Positions 36,132 through 43,525 of a stretch of DNA of 64,000 nt are shown here, in pieces (the first letter of the stretch is position 1; each line of letters begins with the position of its first letter). A program made the translations under genes and the position numbers. Under the pieces are notes generated by a model that saw nothing but the letters and a program-made list of their open reading frames with translations, was not told the DNA's origin and ran no database searches. Location of the stretch: positions 196,361 to 260,360 of the forward strand of contig NZ_DATESC010000007.1 in the NCBI RefSeq assembly GCF_035271045.1. The letters run 5' to 3'. Source of the DNA: Marinospirillum sp035271045. GTDB lineage: Bacteria > Pseudomonadota > Gammaproteobacteria > Pseudomonadales > Halomonadaceae.

Positions 36132-37958
36132 GTGTCAGCTGCTAGCAATAATGAGTTTCAGCAATTTTTAGGTGTGTTTCGTTACACGCGCCGCGCTATT
36201 GATTTAGTTTGGCAAACTTCACAGCGTCTAACGCTAGGCTTAATACTGTTAACCGTGTTGGTGGGTAGCTTGCCTGCCATTGCTGCTTATTTAGGTAAGC
36301 TGATTGTGGATGCGGTGTTATTGGCGATGCAGGTTTATCAAACGACGGGTTTAGTGGAATACCAGCCGCTGCTGAATTACGTTTTGTTAGAGGCATTGAT
36401 TTTAACGTGCCTAAGTGCCGCGCAACGCGCCACCACCGCGCACCAAGCTTTATTAAGAGGCTTGTTAGGGCAAAAAGTTAACGAAATGATTCTTGAGAAA
36501 GCACAAATGCTTTCGTTGGCGCAATTTGAAGATTCTGAATTCTACGACAAATTAACCCGTGCCAGACGCGAAGCTTCTACTCGTCCGCTGGCGCTGGTGA
36601 ATAAAACCTTTAGTTTGTTGCAAAATGGTATCGCTTTAATGGGCTTTTCGTTTCTATTGATTCAATTTTCGCCTTGGGTGATGCTGTTGTTATTTGTAGG
36701 GGCACTGCCAGTATTTATTGCTGAAACTAAATTTTCAGGCGATGCATTTCAAATTTTTCGTTTTCGTTCGCAAGAAACTCGCACCCAGATTTATTTAGAA
36801 ACCTTGTTAGCGCGTGAAGATACCATTAAAGAAGTAAAGCTTTTTCAGTTGGGCGACCTGTTGCTAGGGCGCTATAAAGGCATCTTTGCGAAGCTTTTTG
36901 TTGAAAATCGCCGCCTTATTTTACGCCGTGAAACCTGGGGTTTTATTCTGGGTTTATTGGGCACACTGACTTTTTATGCGGCTTATGCTTGGGTTATTTT
37001 TGAAACAGTCATTGGTAAAATTACTTTGGGTGATATGACCATGTACCTATTGGTGTTCAAACAAGGTCAAACGGCGGTTAGCGCCAGTTTAACGGCGGTG
37101 AGTGGTATGTATGAAGACAACCTTTACCTGTCTAATTTGTATGAATACCTAGAGCAACCTACGCCGAATGAGTCGGGTAAGTTAACCCAAGGCAGTCATG
37201 TGGGCGATGGCTTGCGTTTTGAAGGGGTTAGTTTTACTTATTCAGGTGCAACAAAACCGGCGTTACAAGCTATAAACTTGCACATTAAACCCGGTGAAAG
37301 CTTGGCGTTAGTGGGTGAAAATGGTTCGGGTAAAACGACGTTGATTAAACTGTTAACACGCTTGTATGACCCAACTGAAGGGCGTGTGCTGTTAGATGGC
37401 AGTGATTTAAAAGACTGGAATCCGCAAGTGTTGCGGCAACGTGTTGGGGTGATTTTTCAAGACTTTGTACGTTACCAATTTTTAGTCGGCGAAAATATCG
37501 GTATTGGTGATATTAGTGCCTTTGACGATAAAAAGCGTTGGTACAAAGCCGCGCAAGCAGGTATGGCGGATGAGTTTATTCAGCGCTTACCTGAAGGGTA
37601 TGAAACGCAGCTAGGACGCTGGTTTAAAGGCGGTCAAGAATTGTCGGGTGGTCAGTGGCAAAAAATTGCTTTATCGCGGGCTTTTATGCGTGAAAAAGCC
37701 GATATTTTAGTGCTAGATGAGCCCACTTCTGCGATGGATGCCGAAGCAGAAGCACAGATGTTTGGCTATTTTCGCAGCCATACCCTGAATAAAATGGCGA
37801 TTCTTATTTCGCACCGTTTTTCAACAGTACGCATGGCTGACCAAATTGTTTACATCGACCAAGGGATAATTATTGAACAAGGAAATCATCAAGAGCTAAT
37901 GGAACTGAACCAGCGCTATGCCCACCTATTTAATCTGCAAGCCAGCGGATATCGGTAG
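36132..37958 (+). CDS. ABC transporter, fused membrane and ATPase domains (exporter type)
   Basis: The 608-residue protein has an N-terminal six-helix transmembrane domain (about 30-330) and a C-terminal ATPase with Walker A GENGSGKT (about 395-402), signature ELSGGQWQKIALSRA and Walker B ILVLDEPTSAMD. The TMD is divergent from MsbA; similar half-transporters export peptides or lipids of unknown nature. The gene is monocistronic: the upstream gene is on the other strand and a tRNA on the minus strand follows. Confidence 0.88.
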   Translation: MSAASNNEFQQFLGVFRYTRRAIDLVWQTSQRLTLGLILLTVLVGSLPAIAAYLGKLIVDAVLLAMQVYQTTGLVEYQPLLNYVLLEALILTCLSAAQRATTAHQALLRGLLGQKVNEMILEKAQMLSLAQFEDSEFYDKLTRARREASTRPLALVNKTFSLLQNGIALMGFSFLLIQFSPWVMLLLFVGALPVFIAETKFSGDAFQIFRFRSQETRTQIYLETLLAREDTIKEVKLFQLGDLLLGRYKGIFAKLFVENRRLILRRETWGFILGLLGTLTFYAAYAWVIFETVIGKITLGDMTMYLLVFKQGQTAVSASLTAVSGMYEDNLYLSNLYEYLEQPTPNESGKLTQGSHVGDGLRFEGVSFTYSGATKPALQAINLHIKPGESLALVGENGSGKTTLIKLLTRLYDPTEGRVLLDGSDLKDWNPQVLRQRVGVIFQDFVRYQFLVGENIGIGDISAFDDKKRWYKAAQAGMADEFIQRLPEGYETQLGRWFKGGQELSGGQWQKIALSRAFMREKADILVLDEPTSAMDAEAEAQMFGYFRSHTLNKMAILISHRFSTVRMADQIVYIDQGIIIEQGNHQELMELNQRYAHLFNLQASGYR

Positions 37959-38001
37959 TTTTTTTGTGCAACACTTAGCTTTAATCACTTAACTAAAACT
38001 T

Positions 38002-38026
38002 AAAAAGCCCTTGATTAATCAAGGGC
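38002..38026 (-). terminator. Terminator of tRNA-Ser
   Basis: The perfect palindrome GCCCTTGATTAATCAAGGGC (38007-38026) is followed on the minus strand by TTTTT (38002-38006), 12 bases past the tRNA CCA end. It may also terminate the plus-strand ABC transporter transcript. Confidence 0.8.
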
Positions 38027-38038
38027 CTACAAATTTTT

Positions 38039-38126
38039 TGGTGGAGAGAGAGGGGTTCGAACCCTCGATACGTTACCGTATACACGCTTTCCAGGCGTGC
38101 GCCTTCGACCACTCGGCCACCTCTCC
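38039..38126 (-). tRNA. serT-like tRNA-Ser(GGA): tRNA-Ser (anticodon GGA), CCA encoded
   Basis: On the minus strand a complete class II tRNA can be folded: acceptor GGAGAGG/TCTCTCC with a final G-U pair, D-arm GCCGAGTGGTCGAAGGC, anticodon stem CACGC/GCGTG with loop CTGGAAA (anticodon GGA), a long variable arm TACG-GTAA-CGTA, and T-arm GAGGG-TTCGAAC-CCCTC. CCA is encoded. The discriminator base read here is A, while bacterial tRNA-Ser normally has G73. Confidence 0.93.
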
Positions 38127-38245
38127 ACAAAATTGCTAGTAAGCGTTACCCTCTAACAAGTGGCGCGTATAATACTGATAGATAGCACATAATGCAAGCC
38201 GTAGGGGCGCTGTGCTGTAATTTTATAGTGGTCAGTATGTTTAAA

Positions 38246-38803
38246 TTAAGACCAATGCGTTACAAAGTCGCTTGTTTTATGTTCAGGCAAGGGCTTACGA
38301 CGACCAGCGGCACTTCCTAAGTAAATAAAACCAATAATTTCATCTGTTGCCTCTAGTTTTAGCGCTTTTTTTACTTGGTCGTCAAAACACACCCAGCCCG
38401 ATCGCCACATGGCTGCAAAACCTTCGGCTTCGGTGGCTAATAACAACCCATGAGCAACACAAGCAGTCGATAACCGTTGTTCACTAGCAGGAATTTTAGC
38501 AGCGTCTTTTATTTTGGCAATCACTGCCACGACTAAAGGGGCGCGTTTAGGCATATTGCGTAAGCGGGTTAATGCTTCAAAACTTGTGTCAGGATCTTGG
38601 TATACTTTGGCTTGTGCAAATATTTCACCTAAAGCATTTTGTCCTTCGTCACGAAACTCAATGATTTGCCAAGGTGTTAAGCTTGCGTGATCTGGCGCTC
38701 TTAATGCTGCTTGATAAATGCGCTCTAAGGCTTCCCCTTCTGGTGCTGGTGCTTCTAGTCTAGGGTGTGAATTTCTATTTAATAACAATGCCATAGCTTG
38801 CAT
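38246..38803 (-). CDS. Nitroreductase family flavoprotein, YdjA type
   Basis: The 185-residue protein has the short YdjA-like layout: LLNRNSHPRLEAPAPEGEALERIYQAALRAPDHASLTPWQIIEF, ACVAHGLLLATEAEGFAAMWRSG and IIGFIYLGS. YdjA proteins are small FMN-dependent oxidoreductases with reduced activity on nitro-compounds. AGAGG eight bases upstream supports ATG 38803. Physiological substrate unknown. The gene stands alone next to the tRNA. Confidence 0.88.
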   Translation of the reverse strand: MQAMALLLNRNSHPRLEAPAPEGEALERIYQAALRAPDHASLTPWQIIEFRDEGQNALGEIFAQAKVYQDPDTSFEALTRLRNMPKRAPLVVAVIAKIKDAAKIPASEQRLSTACVAHGLLLATEAEGFAAMWRSGWVCFDDQVKKALKLEATDEIIGFIYLGSAAGRRKPLPEHKTSDFVTHWS

Positions 38804-38918
38804 AACTTAACCTCTTATTTGCAATTCTTCATGGTTAAACAGTTGCTAGTAACGCAACAGAAGCTTAACCTTTGTGAGTCACACAGCTTATAATTAATAA
38901 TTTTTAGGACAGCTTATC

Positions 38919-39512
38919 ATGGTGTTATCGCCTTTGGCAGTTATCTTACTCGCCCAATTGGTTCTAGTTTTATTAGGTATTATTGCTTTTCAAGCACTGC
39001 AAAGGCATCGGTTAGTCAAGGAGCTAAAGAAAACTAAAGCGGCTAAACAGTCAGGTTTTGACCTAGAACAATCGGTCGACGCTGAAAGTTTTGATCGTCA
39101 GCAAGCTGAACTATTGCTAAATCGTATTTTACAAAACACTAAAACCATTATTTCTGAAGCACCAGCGGCTAAAGTTTTGTGTGAAAACCAACAAGCGTTA
39201 CTTTATACGTTAAGTAACTGCATCAATATTCCACTTGATTCTTCATCCAAAAAAACAGCGGCTGTTACACCCATCATTCCAACGCTACATGAAAGTAACA
39301 ATATCATTAGTCAAGAAGAAATCGACGACGCACTTGGCAGAGAAGAAGCAATAGAAAGTTTTGATTTTGATAACTTTGATAATTTAGAAAATAATAATAA
39401 CGATACAGAAAATGAAGATTCTGAATTACCTGAAGACAGCGTTCAATTGGCGTTAGATAAATTGAATGACTTTGATATGGATGATTTTGAGAATCAGCTT
39501 AATAAAATGTAA
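38919..39512 (+). CDS. Unrecognised single-TM protein with acidic C-terminus
   Basis: I do not recognise this 197-residue protein. It has an N-terminal hydrophobic segment (about residues 4-27), then a basic patch (RHRLVKELKKTKAAK), a helical middle and a very acidic Asn/Asp/Glu-rich tail (about 125-197) with FDFDNFDNLENNN. The topology suggests a membrane anchor with a cytoplasmic acidic tail. It has its own terminator and no obvious operon partner. Confidence 0.65.
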   Translation: MVLSPLAVILLAQLVLVLLGIIAFQALQRHRLVKELKKTKAAKQSGFDLEQSVDAESFDRQQAELLLNRILQNTKTIISEAPAAKVLCENQQALLYTLSNCINIPLDSSSKKTAAVTPIIPTLHESNNIISQEEIDDALGREEAIESFDFDNFDNLENNNNDTENEDSELPEDSVQLALDKLNDFDMDDFENQLNKM

Positions 39513-39538
39513 GGCAATTAGTTGCCTTACATTTTATT
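39511..39538 (+). terminator. Terminator after the acidic-tail gene
   Basis: AAGGCAA-TTAG-TTGCCTT forms a 7-bp hairpin directly after the stop codon, followed by the T-rich ACATTTTATT. It also faces the 3' end of the convergent ABC permease gene. Confidence 0.6.
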
Positions 39539-39550
39539 ATTAAATACTGA

Positions 39551-40330
39551 TTATTGACGTAAACCGCGTCCTCTTTCAAGCAACCAAAGTGCCAAACTAA
39601 ATAATATTACAATAAATACGCAAATAGCAATTAAAGCTACCCAAGGGTTAACATCTGAAGCGCCAAGAATCCCAAAGCGAAAGGTGTTAACCATATAAAG
39701 TATAGGATTAAATAAAGATAAACCCTGCCAAAATTCAGGTAATAGTTGAATGGAATAGAATACACCACCTAAGTAAGTTAGCGGTGTAAGAATAAAGGTT
39801 GGAATGATTGCTATATCATCAAAGCTACGTGCAAATAGAGCATTAATAAATCCGCCAATTGAAAATAATATGGCAGTTAAAAATATAACTGTTATTGTTA
39901 TAAATAAGTTGTGAACGGTTAAGTCAGTAAAAAATAGTGCTAACAAAGTTACAATCAACCCAACTAATAAGCCGCGCACTACACCACCCAGCACATAACC
40001 ACTTAAAATAACCCAGCTAGGTACAGGTGCGACTAGCATTTCTTCAATGGATTTTTGAAATTTACTGCTAAAAAATGAAGATGTAACGTTAGAGTAGCTG
40101 TTAGTAATGACCGACATCATAATTAAACCGGGCATAATAAATTGCATATAATTAAAACCGCCCATTTCACCAATTCGGCTACCAATTAGATTGCCAAAAA
40201 TAACAAAGTAGAGGGTCATAGTGATGGCTGGTGGTAGTAAAGTTTGCGCCCAAATACGCATAAAACGCCGAATTTCTTTGGTTAAAATGGTTGTGAAAGC
40301 AATCCAGTAAATACGAAAAGAATTCATCAT
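39551..40330 (-). CDS. yadH: ABC-2 type transporter permease (YadH-like)
   Basis: The 259-residue protein has six hydrophobic helices and the ABC-2 pattern of YadH: ILTKEIRRFMRIWAQTLLPP, YMQFIMPGLIMMSVITNSY, EEMLVAPVPSWVILSGYVLGG and LTPLTYLGGVFYSIQLLP. It overlaps the ATPase gene by four bases. YadGH-type exporters are common in gammaproteobacteria; the substrate is unknown. Confidence 0.88.
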   Translation of the reverse strand: MMNSFRIYWIAFTTILTKEIRRFMRIWAQTLLPPAITMTLYFVIFGNLIGSRIGEMGGFNYMQFIMPGLIMMSVITNSYSNVTSSFFSSKFQKSIEEMLVAPVPSWVILSGYVLGGVVRGLLVGLIVTLLALFFTDLTVHNLFITITVIFLTAILFSIGGFINALFARSFDDIAIIPTFILTPLTYLGGVFYSIQLLPEFWQGLSLFNPILYMVNTFRFGILGASDVNPWVALIAICVFIVILFSLALWLLERGRGLRQ

Positions 40331-41286
40331 ACACTCACTTTAGTTGTTATCTTCTCTGCTTTAAAACCACTGGCAGCAGTTTTATCAACGAGGGAAACAA
40401 ATAGTTCTTCAAGGCGGTTTGATTTATTGCGTAGGCTAAGCACTTCAATATTTTTCTCTAATAAAAGTGCAAATACTTGGCTAATGTTTTGGCCTTTTTT
40501 TATTTCTATCTCTAAAGTTTTTGCATCGTCTAAGTGCGTTGCAAAACCTTCTAATTGCGGTGTTTCTTTTATTGGTTTTATTAAATCCAATACAAAAGTT
40601 TCACTGTTTAGCTCACCTAATAATAATTTCATGCTGGTGTTTTTAATGATTTCACCCTTATCTATAATAGCGATATTGCGGCACAGGCTCTCGGCTTCTT
40701 CTAAATAATGCGTGGTTAAAATAATTGTCGTACCTTGACGGTTGATTTCCTGCATAAAACTCCACATAGAACGACGTAGCTCTATGTCTACACCAGCGGT
40801 TGGCTCATCTAAAATTAGTAATTTAGGGCGATGCACCAATGCACGGGCGATCATTAAGCGCCGTTTCATACCCCCTGAAAGCATACGTGCTTGGGCATGG
40901 CGCTTATCCCACAAACCTAAATCTTTTAATAGCTGTTCAGCACGGGGCCGTGCTTGCTTTTGGGTTAAACCTTGATAGCCTGCTGAAGTAAGTACAATGT
41001 CTTCTATTTTTTCAAACACACCAAAATTAAATTCTTGAGGAACAACGCCAATTAGCTGCTTAGCTTTAGCAAAGTCTTGGTCAATATCCACGCCGAAAAT
41101 ATTGACCTTGCCGCCTGTTTTACGAATTAGCGAGCAAACAACACCAAGTGTGGTTGATTTTCCAGCACCATTAGGGCCAAGTAATGCAAAAAAATCACCC
41201 TCTTCAACATCAAGGCTAATGCCTTTTAAAGCCTGAAAACCATTGCCGTAAGTTTTTTGTAAATTTTGTATCGAAAGTGCTTTCAT
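40327..41286 (-). CDS. yadG: ABC transporter ATP-binding protein (YadG-like)
   Basis: About 319 residues from ATG 41286 (MKALSIQNLQKTYGNGFQALKG). The open frame extends upstream without family sequence, overlapping the next gene, so the later ATG is chosen. Walker A GPNGAGKS, signature MLSGGMKRRLMIARALVH and Walker B LLILDEPTAGVD are intact. It pairs with the YadH-like permease whose start it overlaps. Confidence 0.9.
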   Translation of the reverse strand: MKALSIQNLQKTYGNGFQALKGISLDVEEGDFFALLGPNGAGKSTTLGVVCSLIRKTGGKVNIFGVDIDQDFAKAKQLIGVVPQEFNFGVFEKIEDIVLTSAGYQGLTQKQARPRAEQLLKDLGLWDKRHAQARMLSGGMKRRLMIARALVHRPKLLILDEPTAGVDIELRRSMWSFMQEINRQGTTIILTTHYLEEAESLCRNIAIIDKGEIIKNTSMKLLLGELNSETFVLDLIKPIKETPQLEGFATHLDDAKTLEIEIKKGQNISQVFALLLEKNIEVLSLRNKSNRLEELFVSLVDKTAASGFKAEKITTKVSV

Positions 41287-41306
41287 ACTCAATTTTTTTC
41301 CTCTAC

Positions 41307-42197
41307 CTATTGTTCTGCTAACTGCTGCTTTTTTAATTGCTGACGTGCCTGCCATAGGCCCCACATAAACAACAGCATTGCCGCCCAAATTAATGCGAAG
41401 GTAATCAAACGTTCAGGCGGGTAATCTTCTTTAAGAATTACCACGGCAGAAATAAACTGCATGGTGGGATTGATATACATAATAAAGCCTACCACTGACA
41501 AATCCAAACGCTGGGCAGCCGCTGCAAACAACAGCAAAGGTGCTGCAGTGATGATTCCTGACGCTACAAGCAATAAACTAATTTGTGGTGTGCTACCAAA
41601 CCCAAACGGTGCGTTGCTGATAAAAGCCCAGCCCAGCCAAATTAAAGCTAAGGGTAGCATCCACAAGGTTTCAGCTGTTAAACCATGCAGTGCATCGACT
41701 GGGTGTTGTTTGCGTATCAAGCCATAAAAACCAAAAGTTAGCGCTAAAGATAAGGGCAGCCACGGCAAACTGCCTAAACTAATTAACTCCCACACCACGG
41801 CAATAGCCGCTAACCACCCTGCTGCGGCTTGCCAAAAATGCAGTTTCTCTTTCATTAATATGCGTGCTAAAACTAGGCTAACTAACGGCGTTAAAAAATA
41901 ACCTAAACTTGCTTCCATTACTCTGTTTTGTCCAACTGCCCAAATAAAAATTAACCAATTAGAAGCTACCAATAAAGAAGAAAGCGCTAACCAAGCCAAA
42001 GCAACTGGTTGTTGAAGTAAGGCTAATAAACCTTGACCACGCTTAAATATAAAACTAATTAATAAAGTGGCTAATAAAGACCAAATAACTCGATGCACTA
42101 AAACTTCGCTAGCTGTTACCGATGTTAGTAGACTAAAAAACAACGGAAAACAACCCCAAATCATATAGGCTGCTAGTGCTAAACCTAGTCCTTGCAT
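41307..42197 (-). CDS. rarD: RarD-type EamA family transporter
   Basis: The 296-residue protein has ten hydrophobic segments and the RarD signature (AAYMIWGCFPLFFSLLTSVTASEVLVHRVIWS, SLGYFLTPLVSLVLA, INPTMQFISAVVILKE). RarD proteins are DMT permeases historically linked to chloramphenicol resistance; natural substrate unknown. The gene lies 20 bases upstream of yadG on the same strand. Confidence 0.88.
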   Translation of the reverse strand: MQGLGLALAAYMIWGCFPLFFSLLTSVTASEVLVHRVIWSLLATLLISFIFKRGQGLLALLQQPVALAWLALSSLLVASNWLIFIWAVGQNRVMEASLGYFLTPLVSLVLARILMKEKLHFWQAAAGWLAAIAVVWELISLGSLPWLPLSLALTFGFYGLIRKQHPVDALHGLTAETLWMLPLALIWLGWAFISNAPFGFGSTPQISLLLVASGIITAAPLLLFAAAAQRLDLSVVGFIMYINPTMQFISAVVILKEDYPPERLITFALIWAAMLLFMWGLWQARQQLKKQQLAEQ

Positions 42198-42311
42198 AAT
42201 TTATCTCATTCGGCTAATTAAATGAAAACTAATAAGTCATTGATGTTTCTTGCCTTTTTGAAAGGCTACTTTAGAGTGTAGACGCAGCAGTCTAACAAAA
42301 AGGATAACAAT

Positions 42312-43511
42312 ATGCTCATGTCCCAACGTACTAGGGTTCTTTTGGCCGGTATTTGTAGCCAGATTTTATGTGTCGGCATTGCTCGCTTTGCTTATACACC
42401 CCTACTGCCAATTATGCAGGAACAAACTTGGATGGGAGACGCGGCTGGTGGTTGGTTAGCCGCGGTTAACTATTTAGGTTACATCAGTGGTGCATTGATC
42501 GCCGCTTCTATTAGTGATTTAAAATTGAAAGATACGCTTTACCGTCTAGGGTTAGTGTTAGCCGTTGTGACTACTGCAATGATGGCGATGACTGAAAATC
42601 TTTCCCTATGGATGGTATTACGCTATTTATCAGGCTTAGCCAGTGCTGGCTCTATGCTGATTGCTTCTGGTTTAATTCTTAACTGGCTCATTCGCCATGA
42701 TCACCGTGGTGAGCTAGGTATTCACTTTGCCGGTATTGGATTGGGGATTGCTATTGCAGCCTTGTCTGTTGAGCTAATGATGTACCTTAGCCAAGGCTGG
42801 GCCGAACAATGGCTATGGCTATCACTGCTAAGTTTAATTCTAGCGGTTCCAGCTTGGTTTTGGCTGCCGCGTCCTGAAGTAGGCAACACCACCTCTAGCG
42901 GCACAACGCTAGTTGATAACCCGCCCACCAATCGGTTTATGTGGCTAATGATGGCGGCTTATTTCTGTGCTGGTTATGGTTATGTAATAACTGCAACGTT
43001 TATTGTGGCTTTTGTTGAACGTCAGCCCGAACTAGCAGGCATGGGGCCTATGGCGTTTGTACTGGTAGGTTTAGCAGCCGCTCCAGCTGTTATGGTGTGG
43101 GATATAATTGCTAGGCACGCGGGTTATTTAAATGCTTTATTGCTGACTTTAGTTTTACAAGTCGGTGGTATTTTATTACCAGTCATCTCCCCCACTTTGC
43201 CGGTGGTATTCTTTAGCGCATTGCTGTTTGGCGGCACTTTTATTGGTTCTGTCAGCCTAGTATTAACAATGGCTGGGCGCTTATACCCAACCAAACCAGC
43301 TAAACTTATGGGTAAAATGACCATTTCCTATGGATCCGCTCAAGTCATAGCGCCAGCTTTAACAGGTATGCTTGCTGCAAAATTAGGTAATTATGATTTA
43401 GGCTTATGGATAGCCGGTGGCTTTGTTGTGGTTGGTATACTGCTAGTGCTTTGGTTAAAGTTTACCGACCAAACTGCACAACAGTTAGATGCCTCGGCAA
43501 AAGCTAAGTAA
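42312..43511 (+). CDS. MFS transporter, YbfB/YjiJ family
   Basis: The 399-residue protein has about 12 membrane helices. The N-terminal GICSQILCVGIARFAYTPLLPIMQE and the YLGYISGAL motif are typical of the YbfB/YjiJ branch of MFS permeases, for which a substrate is not established. AAGGA five bases upstream supports ATG 42312. It is convergent with the GGDEF-EAL gene. Confidence 0.85.
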   Translation: MLMSQRTRVLLAGICSQILCVGIARFAYTPLLPIMQEQTWMGDAAGGWLAAVNYLGYISGALIAASISDLKLKDTLYRLGLVLAVVTTAMMAMTENLSLWMVLRYLSGLASAGSMLIASGLILNWLIRHDHRGELGIHFAGIGLGIAIAALSVELMMYLSQGWAEQWLWLSLLSLILAVPAWFWLPRPEVGNTTSSGTTLVDNPPTNRFMWLMMAAYFCAGYGYVITATFIVAFVERQPELAGMGPMAFVLVGLAAAPAVMVWDIIARHAGYLNALLLTLVLQVGGILLPVISPTLPVVFFSALLFGGTFIGSVSLVLTMAGRLYPTKPAKLMGKMTISYGSAQVIAPALTGMLAAKLGNYDLGLWIAGGFVVVGILLVLWLKFTDQTAQQLDASAKAK

Positions 43512-43525
43512 TAAATAAACTCGCT

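Noticed and set aside
36196..36396. Minus-strand frame opposite the ABC exporter
   Set aside because: Antisense shadow with no supporting features.
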